Source: an uncultured Eubacterium sp. | GTDB taxonomy: Bacteria; Bacillota; Clostridia; Lachnospirales; Lachnospiraceae | Direction: 5' to 3' | DNA length: 51,994 nucleotides | Assembly: GCA_947089855.1 (NCBI GenBank) | Contig: CAMUML010000030.1 | Span: 1-51,994, forward strand | Part shown: positions 1 through 7,519 of the stretch, in pieces | How positions within the stretch are numbered: the stretch's first letter is position 1 | Layout of the letters: each line of letters starts with the position of its first letter | The notes under the pieces: generated by a model | The model's input: only the letters and a program-made list of their open reading frames with translations | What the model was told of the DNA's origin: nothing | The model's database searches: none | Program-made: the position numbers and the translations under genes

Positions 1-53
1 ACTGGGTATGCCCGGAATGTGCAGAAGGCAAAGGCCAGTTTATTGAAGCTTAA
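1..53 (+). CDS. C-terminal end of a rubredoxin-domain protein (partial)
   Basis: The first bases read in frame from position 3 as WVCPECAEGKGQFIEA and a TAA stop at 51-53. This matches the second metal-binding knuckle and tail of rubredoxin domains (usually CPxCGxxKxxF), here with Ala where Gly is usual after the second Cys. The start lies outside the window, so it could be a free rubredoxin, a rubrerythrin or a rubredoxin-flavin reductase fusion. The stop is 13 bases before the flavodiiron start, and the downstream Shine-Dalgarno follows the stop directly, so the two are probably co-transcribed. Rubredoxin is the usual electron donor to flavodiiron proteins, which supports the reading. Confidence 0.7.
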   Translation, partial: WVCPECAEGKGQFIEA

Positions 54-66
54 AGGAGGGCTTTAT

Positions 67-1284
67 ATGTATTGTGTACGTAATATAACAGAAGACCTGT
101 ATTGGGTTGGTGCAAATGACCACAGGCTTCACTTATTTGAAAATATCCATCCGATCCCATATGGCGTAAGCTACAATGCTTACTTGCTTTTAGACCGGGA
201 AACCGTTTTATTTGATACCGTTGACTGGTCGGCCTGCCGCCAATTAATGGAAAACCTGGACCACCTGCTTGATGGCCGCAAACTAGACTGGCTGGTAGTC
301 AACCATATGGAACCGGACCACGGTGCCAGCGTAGAACAGATTTTACAGCGCTATCCAGACGTAAAGGTTATTTCTACCGAAAAATCCTTTATGATCATGC
401 GCCAGTTCGGGTTCCATCCGGACAACCATGAATGCGTAACCGTAGCCGAGGGCGATACACACTGTTTCGGCAACCATACCGTAACCTTTGTAGCTGCCCC
501 AATGGTACACTGGCCAGAGGCTATGGTAACCTTTGACCTTACAAATGGCGTACTTTTCTCAGCAGATGCATTCGGCTCCTTTATCGCCCTGGACGGCAAG
601 CTTTTTGCAGACGAAGTTAATTTTGACCGTGACTGGCTGGATGAGGCACGCAGGTATCTGGTAAATATCGTAGGAAAATACGGCCCGCATGTCCAGCTGT
701 TATTAAAGAAAGCTGGCGGTATTGTAGATAAGATCAAATATATCTGCCCGCTCCACGGGCCGGTATGGCGCAAAGATTTTGGATACTTTATTGATAAATA
801 CGACAAATGGAGCCGTTATGAACCGGAAGAAAAAGGCGTTATGATCGCCTATGCTTCCATGTACGGCAATACGGAAGCCGCTGCACAGGCCTTGGCATCC
901 AAGCTCTGCGAAAAAGGCTGCACCAATGTGAAAGTACATGACGTATCCAACACCCATGTTTCTTACCTAATCGCAGATGCATTCAAATATAGCCATATCG
1001 TGCTTGCATCTGTTACTTATAATTTGGGCATTTACCCTGTAATGCATAATTTCCTAATGGATATGAAAGCCTTAAATATGCAGAACCGTACTTTCGCAAT
1101 TATTGAAAACGGATCCTGGGCATGCAAATCCGGGGATTTAATGCAAAAATTTATCGATGAAGAACTAAAGAACATGACGCTTTTAAATGAACGCCTAAGC
1201 ATTGCGTCTTCTATGGGGGATGCGAAAGAAATTGAACTGGATGCACTGGCAGACGCGATTATTGATTCCATAAAAGAATCCTAA
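67..1284 (+). CDS. fprA: Flavodiiron protein (A-type flavoprotein, O2/NO reductase)
   Basis: A 405-residue cytoplasmic enzyme expected to reduce O2 to water (or NO to N2O), protecting an anaerobe from oxidative or nitrosative stress. Residues 1 to about 250 form the metallo-beta-lactamase-like diiron domain, with ligands visible in HMEPDH (H80, E82, D84, H85), a later H in PMVHWPEAM, D in SADAFGS and H in CPLHGPVW. From about residue 257 the flavodoxin domain begins, with the FMN phosphate loop YASMYGNTEAAA. The length is typical of the two-domain class without a fused rubredoxin. An in-frame ATG at 19 exists, but AAAGGAGGG at 52-60 places the start at 67. Confidence 0.95.
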   Translation: MYCVRNITEDLYWVGANDHRLHLFENIHPIPYGVSYNAYLLLDRETVLFDTVDWSACRQLMENLDHLLDGRKLDWLVVNHMEPDHGASVEQILQRYPDVKVISTEKSFMIMRQFGFHPDNHECVTVAEGDTHCFGNHTVTFVAAPMVHWPEAMVTFDLTNGVLFSADAFGSFIALDGKLFADEVNFDRDWLDEARRYLVNIVGKYGPHVQLLLKKAGGIVDKIKYICPLHGPVWRKDFGYFIDKYDKWSRYEPEEKGVMIAYASMYGNTEAAAQALASKLCEKGCTNVKVHDVSNTHVSYLIADAFKYSHIVLASVTYNLGIYPVMHNFLMDMKALNMQNRTFAIIENGSWACKSGDLMQKFIDEELKNMTLLNERLSIASSMGDAKEIELDALADAIIDSIKES

Positions 1285-1291
1285 AACCAAA

Positions 1292-1324
1292 AGCTGGCGG
1301 AACCATTTGTTGGAACCGCCAGCT
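1292..1324. terminator. Rho-independent terminator between convergent genes
   Basis: A perfect 9-bp stem (AGCTGGCGG / CCGCCAGCT) with a 15-base loop sits between the convergent flavodiiron and lipoprotein genes. On the minus strand it is followed by TTTTGGTTTT, so it fits best as the terminator of the lipoprotein gene. It may stop both transcripts. Confidence 0.75.
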
Positions 1325-1339
1325 AATATCCAAATAGGC

Positions 1340-2293
1340 TTATTCTGCTTTTTTAGCCTCATCCGGGATCTTAATTTCCTCTGCTGCATTAAAATCACTG
1401 CAGGTCATCTGCATCGTTGCTTTTGTAAATTCCATTGTGAGCCCTTTTGCCTCTTCGCCTAAGCTCTCAATAATCTTTGGCATCAGCGCATTCATAACTT
1501 CTGTTTCATCCAGTTCATACTTCACTGGATAAAAGGTTTCCTCATCAATCCAAAAAGTAATCGGGATTTCGCCTAAATCACTGATCATACTATCCGCCTG
1601 GCTGGCATCGATCCCATAAGTACTCAGGGAATTCAAAGCCCCGGATGCAAGCATAACTTCTTTCATTTTTTCGCCAGTAATTGCCCCTGTATATTTTAAT
1701 GCATTTCCGGTTTCCAGTGTTTCCGTACCTGCCTCTTCAAAGCTATTGTCCATATAAACCATCATATTTGCAGCGGCATCGTACTGTTCCGCTGTCGGCG
1801 CGTCAATTTCCTGTGACTTCCAAGTAGCCCCATCGGATGATACATACATTTTATACTTGCCGTCCGCTTCTTCCATATACATATTCATCTTCTGTGTCCC
1901 AAGCTCGCCCATGTCCATCGTCATGTCCACTTTTGCAAGTACCGGGTTATAAAAGCAGGACATATCCATAGTGGTAACAGAATCCACCGTCTGTTCCTGG
2001 CCTTCTGCACTGACTTTCATCCCCATTTCTACTACTGACTGTGCATTTAGGCTTTTCACTTCTTCCATGCTTTTACGTGAAGAAGCAAGTATCTCATCCA
2101 CACTCTTGCCGCCGGATTCTTCGCCGTCCTTGCTTTCCTCATCCTGGCCCTGTCCATCCTCGCCAGACCCTTTGTCTTCTGTGCCTCCATCCTGCACTGT
2201 CTGCTTGCCGTCGTCAGCATTGCCACAGGCAGTAAACGAAACCGACATCGCTGCTGCTAAAAACAGCGCTAGAAATTTGTTCCTCTTTTTCAT
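1340..2293 (-). CDS. Lipoprotein of unknown function (DUF6612/LppX-like fold suspected)
   Basis: A 317-residue secreted lipoprotein. The N-terminus has KKR, a hydrophobic stretch and the lipobox FTAC, with the lipidated Cys near residue 23. An acidic, Gly/Glu/Asp-rich linker follows up to about residue 64. The body (SVDEILASSRKSMEEVKSL, then repeated Met-rich beta-strand-like segments) resembles the class of lipoproteins that measure or carry hydrophobic ligands (LolA/LppX-like, DUF6612), but I assign this from pattern only. The start ATG has GAGGAG eight bases upstream. It is alone on its strand, convergent with the flavodiiron gene and divergent from the GH5 gene. Confidence 0.8.
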   Translation of the reverse strand: MKKRNKFLALFLAAAMSVSFTACGNADDGKQTVQDGGTEDKGSGEDGQGQDEESKDGEESGGKSVDEILASSRKSMEEVKSLNAQSVVEMGMKVSAEGQEQTVDSVTTMDMSCFYNPVLAKVDMTMDMGELGTQKMNMYMEEADGKYKMYVSSDGATWKSQEIDAPTAEQYDAAANMMVYMDNSFEEAGTETLETGNALKYTGAITGEKMKEVMLASGALNSLSTYGIDASQADSMISDLGEIPITFWIDEETFYPVKYELDETEVMNALMPKIIESLGEEAKGLTMEFTKATMQMTCSDFNAAEEIKIPDEAKKAE

Positions 2294-2442
2294 TAAGTAA
2301 TCTCCTCTTCAAAATGCTATTGAATTTATGATACATTCCTATAATATGACTTTGATTTTATTTTGTCAATGCACTTTTGAATGGAAATACTCTGGCATTG
2401 ATTTCTTTTCTTTTATCATTTATAATATATTTCAGTCCCAAG

Positions 2443-2522
2443 CTTCCCTGGTTACTATTCACAGCCAATTTGCTCTTGACAAATATTCTAAGTTATGAGG
2501 CTGTAAATAGTAACCTTCCCTG
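2443..2522. mobile_element. 64-bp MITE-like element with 8-bp target duplication
   Basis: The element at 2451-2514 has 16-bp terminal inverted repeats, GTTACTATTCACAGCC and GGCTGTAAATAGTAAC, with one mismatch. It is flanked directly by CTTCCCTG at 2443-2450 and CTTCCCTG at 2515-2522, a perfect 8-bp direct repeat. It has no coding capacity and could form a long hairpin. It lies in the leader region of the GH5 gene, ending 44 bases before its start codon. It belongs to the same family as the elements at 4487-4630 and 51752-51911. Confidence 0.85.
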
Positions 2523-2558
2523 TCAATACCATCCAACCATATTTAGGAGGGAACGATT

Positions 2559-3662
2559 ATGGCTTTCTTATTTCGGCAAACCCGGATACCCCGTTGTTTC
2601 TTGGCCGGCGCTGCAATGCTTTTGGCATTCTTGTATCTGTGCCCGGCTGGACCTGCCTGCCAACATTGTAACAAAACGCCCACAGCCTGCCATTTTCCAC
2701 TACGTACAAAGGAACCGGCCGCTTTGCAAACCGTATGGGCTGCAACAAAATCCCCGCTATCACGTAACGGCCGCCTAAAAGTATCTGGCGCCCAGCTTGT
2801 CAACAGCCGCGGCAAAGCCGTGCAGCTAAAAGGCGTCAGTACACACGGCCTTGCATGGTACCCGCAGTATGTGGACAAAGAAACCTTCCGTGAGCTGCGC
2901 GACAAATGGAAGGTAGACGTTATCCGGCTGTCCATGTATACTGCTGAATACAACGGCTACTGTACCGGTTCCCAGCAAAACAAAAAGGATCTGGAAAAAA
3001 CCATAGACCAGGCCGTCACATACTGCACCAGCCTTGGGCTATATGCTATCATAGACTGGCATATCCTAAGCGATTCCGATCCCAATACCTATCGAAAAGA
3101 AGCCAATTCCTTTTTCCGCAAACTGGCCAAAAAATACGCAGGGCACAGCAATATACTGTATGAAATCTGCAATGAGCCAAATGGCAGCACCGGCTGGGCA
3201 CAGGTTTGTTCTTATGCAAAAACGGTCATTAAAACGATCCGCAAAGAAGACAAGCACGCTATTATTATCATCGGTACCCCGTCCTGGTGCCAGGATATTG
3301 GCCTTGCCGCCAATGCCCCCATCAAAGGCAGCAACCTGATGTACGCTTTCCATTTCTATGCTGCTACGCATACCAGCCGTTACCGCCAAAAACTGCAGGC
3401 CGCCATCGACGCAGGGCTGCCGGTTTTTGTTACCGAATACGGCATCTGCGAAGCATCCGGAAGCGGGGCTGTCAATAAAGCACAGGCCAACAAATGGATG
3501 AAACTTTTAGACAAACATAACATCAGCTGCGTTGCCTGGAACCTGTCCAATAAGGAAGAAGCCTGTGCGCTGCTAAAAAACAGCTGCACCAAAGTATCCG
3601 GATGGAAACGCTCCGATTTATCCGTTTCCGGTAAATGGGTCTATGATATGCTGCAAAACTAG
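2559..3662 (+). CDS. Secreted glycoside hydrolase family 5 (cellulase-type)
   Basis: A 367-residue enzyme expected to cleave beta-1,4-glucan or a related beta-glucan outside the membrane. Residues 1-35 have basic residues, then a hydrophobic stretch (AGAAMLLAFLYLCPAG), a signal peptide or anchor. The catalytic domain starts near residue 65 with KVSGAQLVNSRGKAVQLKG, typical of GH5 subfamily 2. The acid/base Glu is E206 in EICNEPNG and the nucleophile is E293 in VTEYGICE; an active-site His-Trp occurs in IIDWHIL. No carbohydrate-binding or dockerin module follows. AGGAGGGA at 2546-2553 supports the start. Its 3' end overlaps the convergent bioY stop, leaving no room for a terminator. Confidence 0.92.
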   Translation: MAFLFRQTRIPRCFLAGAAMLLAFLYLCPAGPACQHCNKTPTACHFPLRTKEPAALQTVWAATKSPLSRNGRLKVSGAQLVNSRGKAVQLKGVSTHGLAWYPQYVDKETFRELRDKWKVDVIRLSMYTAEYNGYCTGSQQNKKDLEKTIDQAVTYCTSLGLYAIIDWHILSDSDPNTYRKEANSFFRKLAKKYAGHSNILYEICNEPNGSTGWAQVCSYAKTVIKTIRKEDKHAIIIIGTPSWCQDIGLAANAPIKGSNLMYAFHFYAATHTSRYRQKLQAAIDAGLPVFVTEYGICEASGSGAVNKAQANKWMKLLDKHNISCVAWNLSNKEEACALLKNSCTKVSGWKRSDLSVSGKWVYDMLQN

Positions 3663-4219
3663 CAATGCCCGTCCAGCAGCCCCGCCAGCTTCAGCCGCCT
3701 GCGCACCTGCGGGCCAATGACTGACGCAGCTGCCATTTTTAGGAAATCACCAAACAAAAACGGTATCACGCACTGGCTGAGTGCGGCTACCAGCGAACAA
3801 TCCATTACGATCATAAACCACACCGTCCCAAATGCATAGGCCGCTGCCGACCCAGCTGCCATGCCTACAAAACACCACGGCAGTTGATAGGAGGATTTTT
3901 CCATAATCCATCCACAGATCAGCGCCAGGAAAATATAGCCTACCAAATATCCCCCCGTCGGGCCTGCAAGTTTCGCTACCCCTCCGGTATATCCGGAAAA
4001 AACTGGCAGGCCGGCAAATCCAAGCAAAAGATATACCATACAGCTTACCGTCCCCATTTTCATGCCCAAAATGTATACCGACAGGTAAATTGCCAAAAAC
4101 GACAGCGAAATAGGAACCGCCCCTATCGGAATTGCAATTGGGCTTAAGAAACACATAACACCAGCCATAAGCGCCATCATACATAACTGGTAGATTGACC
4201 TGGATCGTTGTTTTTCCAT
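3659..4219 (-). CDS. bioY: Biotin transporter BioY (ECF S component)
   Basis: A 186-residue integral membrane protein that captures biotin for an energy-coupling-factor transporter, together with the shared EcfA/A'/T module (not in this window) or alone. It has about six membrane segments and family hallmarks: the early Pro-rich IPIGAVPISLSF and the conserved GFAGLPVFSGYTGG...AGPTGGYLVGY region, where Gly-rich turns line the biotin site. The length is normal. It is a single-gene unit with a consensus promoter and two BirA-type operator sequences upstream, which fits repression by BirA-biotinyl-AMP. Confidence 0.95.
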   Translation of the reverse strand: MEKQRSRSIYQLCMMALMAGVMCFLSPIAIPIGAVPISLSFLAIYLSVYILGMKMGTVSCMVYLLLGFAGLPVFSGYTGGVAKLAGPTGGYLVGYIFLALICGWIMEKSSYQLPWCFVGMAAGSAAAYAFGTVWFMIVMDCSLVAALSQCVIPFLFGDFLKMAAASVIGPQVRRRLKLAGLLDGHC

Positions 4220-4224
4220 TTTAA

Positions 4225-4256
4225 TTGTTAACCTCTCTTTCTTATGTAATTAACTA
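4225..4256 (-). promoter_or_regulatory. Putative BirA operator 1 (RBS-proximal)
   Basis: TTGTTAAC, 16 bases, then ATTAACTA, six of eight matching the expected GTTAACAA half-site. The arrangement (half-site, N16, half-site) matches operator 2 and the known BirA spacing. It covers the bioY Shine-Dalgarno region, so bound BirA would sit between promoter and gene. Weaker than operator 2. Confidence 0.6.
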
Positions 4257-4275
4257 TTCAAATTGACTATCCATA

Positions 4276-4303
4276 ATTATAACGGATTCCAGGTTATTGT
4301 CAA
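4276..4303 (-). promoter_or_regulatory. Sigma-A promoter of bioY
   Basis: On the minus strand TTGACA (4298-4303), a 16-base spacer and TATAAT (4276-4281) give perfect -35 and -10 hexamers. The -35 box lies within BirA operator 2, so occupancy would block RNA polymerase. Confidence 0.85.
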
Positions 4304-4328
4304 CAATTTTATTTTTATTTGTTAACAA
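4297..4328 (-). promoter_or_regulatory. BirA operator 2 overlapping the -35 box
   Basis: TTGTCAAC, 16 bases, GTTAACAA: an almost perfect inverted repeat with the spacing used by BirA. It overlaps the -35 hexamer of the bioY promoter, so direct repression by biotin-loaded BirA is expected. The birA gene is not in the window. Confidence 0.8.
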
Positions 4329-4478
4329 TAAACCTTCCCCTTAACCATCCAGGCAAACATATGCATCCAACAACATATGCCCCCTATCAATATATACTGG
4401 CGGGCAATAAAATTTGACATCCAAACATACTATACCCTGTTTTTGCACAGATAGCAACTGTAATCCTAAAACTTTGTA

Positions 4479-4638
4479 ATATAAATGTTACTATTCACGG
4501 GCCAGGAATGCGCATAAACTGCGCATTCCGTGAGAACATGATTCAGGAGTGAGGGGCGATTTTGCGAAGCAAACTTTCAATATCGCCCCGAATTGTTACT
4601 GTGAGCGGCCCCCAGGCCGTGAATAGTAACATATAAAT
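4479..4638. mobile_element. 144-bp MITE-like element with 8-bp target duplication
   Basis: The element at 4487-4630 begins GTTACTATTCACGG and ends GGCCGTGAATAGTAAC, giving 12-bp perfect terminal repeats plus GGCC. ATATAAAT flanks it on both sides (4479-4486 and 4631-4638). Inside are two more palindromes: AATGCGC/GCGCATT (4506-4528) and GGGGCGAT/ATCGCCCC (4553-4588). It fills most of the 440-base gap between bioY and the Lrp-type gene and encodes nothing. A further inverted repeat pairs the left 23 bases with 4637-4659 (three mismatches), so the original element may have been larger or nested. Confidence 0.85.
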
Positions 4639-4661
4639 TCCTGGCCCATGGACAGTAACGG

Positions 4662-5129
4662 TTAACCTGCAATATCTGCCTCAAAATCCGGCATCATTTC
4701 CCGATGTTCCACTGCCGTAGAACAAACAATCTGTGTCCTTGTCCTTCCATATTTTTGCAGCCTGCATACAAACTTCTCCAACTCCTGGGTATCAGGGTAC
4801 ACTACTTCTATAAGCATTGCATAATCGCCGGTAATACAGCAGCACTCGACAACATTACGGCACCGTACTATATCAGCCAGAAATTCCTCCTTTACCCCTG
4901 CCCGCACTGCCAGCATAATAAAAGCCTTAATAGGGCTGCCAAGCATTTTCTGGTTGACGCTGGCATGGTACCCCGTAATATACCCCTCTTTTTCCAGCTT
5001 AACTATCCTGGCAGAAGCTGCCGGGGAAGACAAAAATACCCTTGACGCAATTTCTTTCAAAGTAATCCTGGCATTTTCCTGCAGCAGCCCAATAATTTGC
5101 TGATCAATATAATCCAACTTACGCTTCAT
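4662..5129 (-). CDS. Lrp/AsnC-family transcriptional regulator
   Basis: A 155-residue DNA-binding protein. Residues 1-60 form the AsnC-type winged helix-turn-helix (DYIDQQIIGLLQENARITLKE...SSPAASARIVKLEKEGYI). Residues about 66-145 form the RAM effector domain that binds small molecules, usually amino acids, and drives oligomerisation. A GDYAMLIEV segment matches the conserved G-D-Y of RAM domains. The start is set by TAGGAGGAAC eight bases upstream. It is divergent from the AICAR formyltransferase gene. The target is unknown; family members often regulate themselves and amino acid genes. Confidence 0.92.
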   Translation of the reverse strand: MKRKLDYIDQQIIGLLQENARITLKEIASRVFLSSPAASARIVKLEKEGYITGYHASVNQKMLGSPIKAFIMLAVRAGVKEEFLADIVRCRNVVECCCITGDYAMLIEVVYPDTQELEKFVCRLQKYGRTRTQIVCSTAVEHREMMPDFEADIAG

Positions 5130-5146
5130 ACTATGTTCCTCCTAAT

Positions 5147-5184
5147 CAAATAAAAAGGCGCTTTGCATCCCTGCAAAACGCCTT
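5147..5184 (-). terminator. Terminator-like hairpin in the leader of the Lrp-type gene
   Basis: On the minus strand AAGGCGTTTTGCA, a GGGA loop and TGCAAAGCGCC are followed by TTTTTATTTG, a good intrinsic terminator. It ends just upstream of the regulator's Shine-Dalgarno (about 5138-5144). As no minus-strand gene lies directly upstream, it would act either as an attenuator of the regulator or as a stop for antisense transcripts from the divergent region. Confidence 0.7.
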
Positions 5185-5320
5185 CGTTTTATTAAGTATT
5201 TTTATCCTATTCTTTATTTTCTTAATATTTTACACACATTTCCTAGATTTGTCCAGTACCGAATTTCCTAAATTATTCCCCTTTTTCTTCCTGCTTTTTA
5301 TTAAAATAAACGAATTCTTC

Positions 5321-5350
5321 TTTACAAACACCCTATGCCAAAGATATAAT
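5321..5350 (+). promoter_or_regulatory. Promoter of AICAR formyltransferase gene
   Basis: TTTACA (5321-5326), an 18-base spacer and a perfect TATAAT (5345-5350), about 60 bases before the start codon. No riboswitch-like structure is apparent in the short leader. Confidence 0.7.
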
Positions 5351-5411
5351 AAAAGGCAGCTAGAAACCGACCCAACGCCCACTATCCAGACAGAACAAAA
5401 GGAGGCCATAC

Positions 5412-6593
5412 ATGAACGAACTAGAACTAAAATACGGATGCAACCCAAACCAGAAACCTTCCAGAATCTACATGGGCAACCAAACCAGCCTTCCCGTACG
5501 GATATTAAACGGCAAACCAGGCTATATTAATTTTTTGGATGCGCTCAACGGCTGGCAGCTTGTTACCGAATTAAAAAAAGCAACCGGGCTGCCTGCCGCC
5601 ACATCCTTTAAACACGTTTCGCCTGCAGGCGCGGCTGTCGGCCTGCCACTTAACAGCGTAGAACGCAAAATCTATTGGGCGGATGATTATGAGATCGGCT
5701 ACTCCCCGCTGGCATGCGCATATGTCAGGGCCAGGGGTGCTGACCGCATGTCTTCTTTCGGTGATTTTATCGCCCTTTCCGACGTCTGCGATGTGCCGAC
5801 AGCTGAATTTATCAAACATGAAGTATCTGACGGTATCCTTGCACCTGGCTATGAAGCGGAAGCGATCGAAATTTTAAAATCCAAAAAACGCGGCAGCTAC
5901 AATATCGTTGAAATCGACCCTTCCTACACGCCTGGCCCTATGGAACACAAAGAAGTCTTTGGCATAACCTTTGAACAGGGCCGCAATAGCCTGTGCATAG
6001 ATAAAGGCTTTTTTAGCAACATCGTTACGGAAAATAAAGATTTACCAGAAAGTGCCAAGATCGACCTTGCCGTCGCCATGATCACTTTAAAATATACCCA
6101 GTCCAATTCCGTATGCTATGTAAAAGGCGGGCAGGCCATCGGCATTGGGGCAGGCCAGCAGTCGCGTATCCACTGCACCAGGCTCGCAGGCACCAAAGCC
6201 GACAACTGGTTCTTACGCCAGTCGCCGCAAGTCTTAGGCCTGCAGTTTCGTGAAGGGATCAAGCGGGCAGACCGTGATAACGCGATTGATTTATATATTG
6301 GGGAAGACTATATGGATGTCTTAGGGGATGATGTATGGGAACGCACATTCCGTACAAGGCCAGCCGTCTTTACGCAGGAGGAAAAACGGGCATGGCTCTC
6401 CCAGAATTCTGATGTAGCGCTTGGCTCCGATGCATTTTTCCCATTTAGCGATAATATCGAACGCGCATTCCGCAGCGGCGTAAAATATATCGCACAGCCA
6501 GGCGGTTCCAAGCGTGACCAGGATTCCATCGATGCATGCAATGCACATGGCATGGTAATGGCCTTTACCGGAATCCGTCTGTTCCATCATTAA
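5412..6593 (+). CDS. Phosphoribosylaminoimidazolecarboxamide (AICAR) formyltransferase, stand-alone
   Basis: A 393-residue cytosolic enzyme that formylates AICAR to FAICAR with 10-formyl-THF, the ninth step of purine synthesis. It carries only the transformylase half of the usual bifunctional PurH; the N-terminal MGS-like IMP cyclohydrolase domain is absent, as in the short clostridial form. Motifs include the catalytic Lys-His in SFKHVSPAGAA and the C-terminal GSDAFFPFSDNIERA and QPGGSKRDQDSIDAC segments found in all PurH transformylases. IMP cyclohydrolase must be encoded elsewhere. AAAGGAGG ten bases upstream fixes the start. Monocistronic, with a terminator just downstream. Confidence 0.93.
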   Translation: MNELELKYGCNPNQKPSRIYMGNQTSLPVRILNGKPGYINFLDALNGWQLVTELKKATGLPAATSFKHVSPAGAAVGLPLNSVERKIYWADDYEIGYSPLACAYVRARGADRMSSFGDFIALSDVCDVPTAEFIKHEVSDGILAPGYEAEAIEILKSKKRGSYNIVEIDPSYTPGPMEHKEVFGITFEQGRNSLCIDKGFFSNIVTENKDLPESAKIDLAVAMITLKYTQSNSVCYVKGGQAIGIGAGQQSRIHCTRLAGTKADNWFLRQSPQVLGLQFREGIKRADRDNAIDLYIGEDYMDVLGDDVWERTFRTRPAVFTQEEKRAWLSQNSDVALGSDAFFPFSDNIERAFRSGVKYIAQPGGSKRDQDSIDACNAHGMVMAFTGIRLFHH

Positions 6594-6646
6594 TAGCAAA
6601 GCTGGACACCGCAGGGCAAAAATATTTGCAGCAGAAAAAACAACAA

Positions 6647-6680
6647 CGGCGGTTTTGAAACCTTACCTTCAAAACCGCCG
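6647..6680. terminator. Bidirectional terminator
   Basis: A perfect 12-bp stem, CGGCGGTTTTGA / TCAAAACCGCCG, with a 10-base loop, between the convergent formyltransferase and DUF624 genes. On the minus strand it is followed by TTGTTGTTTTTT, so it best serves the DUF624 gene; it also fits the end of the plus-strand gene. Confidence 0.85.
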
Positions 6681-6734
6681 CTTTCCTATAACAAACATAC
6701 CAGCAGCCGCTAAAAACACAGCCATTAAAAACAG

Positions 6735-7373
6735 CTACATAATCGTATCGTATTCCTGTTCCTGTTTTAAATCCTCTTCTGACATATATTTACGGAATAT
6801 CCGTTCCAAAATCCTATCATACAAGTACATCATGGCTGCCGGCACAATCATAAGCAACAATGGGCAAACGACCACCGCTACTACCCCCACCACCAATATA
6901 GCAAAAATTAACGCTGACCACGGCAAGTGGATAATCGTTAAAATCGCTGTATTTTTCAACGTTTCTTTCATTTTATTTTCAAACCTGGCGGAATATGCAA
7001 AAAGATAAACCGTCCACACTACGCCAAAGATCAGCATTGCAACAAAGAAATAGCACAAAAACCCCATCTTATTGCCTTCCTTTAACTGTGCAAATGTAAT
7101 CTGGTAATCCATGCGGATAAACCAAAACCCTGCCATCAAAAGCAGCCATGTTTTGGTTGCCTGCTTAAAATTGGATTTAAAAGAACCCCAAAAGCTGCTC
7201 CATATGTACCCCCGGTTCCCGATCAGCGTTTTATGTACAGTATAGTAAAGCGCCGTCGTAGAAGCCCCAAATGTTACAATAGGCAGGCTAAAAACCAGCC
7301 ATAGCAAGCTTACATAAAAACCATCCACAATCTTATTAATCATCTTAAAAAATTGGTTGTCCAATTGAAACAT
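6735..7373 (-). CDS. DUF624 (YesL-like) membrane protein
   Basis: A 212-residue membrane protein with about five to six hydrophobic segments. It opens FQLDNQFFKMINKIVDGFYVSLLWLV, followed by SLPIVTFGASTTALYYTVHK, the signature of the YesL/DUF624 family. Members are often near carbohydrate ABC transporters and sensor kinases, but no such genes lie here and the role is unknown. A GTG 39 bases upstream would extend the frame, but AAGAAGGG upstream of the ATG at 7373 favours the shorter form. Confidence 0.85.
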   Translation of the reverse strand: MFQLDNQFFKMINKIVDGFYVSLLWLVFSLPIVTFGASTTALYYTVHKTLIGNRGYIWSSFWGSFKSNFKQATKTWLLLMAGFWFIRMDYQITFAQLKEGNKMGFLCYFFVAMLIFGVVWTVYLFAYSARFENKMKETLKNTAILTIIHLPWSALIFAILVVGVVAVVVCPLLLMIVPAAMMYLYDRILERIFRKYMSEEDLKQEQEYDTIM

Positions 7374-7413
7374 ATACCTGCATCCCTTCTTCTTCTGCAA
7401 TTTATACTGCACG

Positions 7414-7433
7414 CCAATTAAATTTACAGTATA
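7414..7433 (-). promoter_or_regulatory. 20-bp upstream motif shared with the gene at 15156-18287
   Basis: The minus strand TATACTGTAAATTTAATTGG here and TATACTGCAAATTTAACTGG at 18339-18358 differ at two of 20 positions, and each lies about 40-50 bases upstream of a minus-strand membrane-protein gene. TATACT could be a -10 hexamer, in which case the conserved bases beyond it would be early transcript or an operator. Confidence 0.4.
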
Positions 7434-7519
7434 ACCCGACTGCTGGCCGCCAGCTAGTCACTTTATTGGTTACATTACTGTACATTCTGGCGGTCTGCAG
7501 TATAAGATATACGCGGACA

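Noticed and set aside
2451-2514. Reading the 64-bp palindrome as a plain terminator for the lipoprotein or GH5 gene
   Set aside because: It lies upstream of both genes, has no T-run, and carries flanking 8-bp direct repeats.
3946-3953. C6 run in bioY as a further switching tract
   Set aside because: Six bases is short for frequent slippage and the gene is housekeeping-like.
4225-4328. A biotin riboswitch upstream of bioY
   Set aside because: The symmetry and N16 spacing fit a protein operator; no RNA fold beyond these repeats is apparent.
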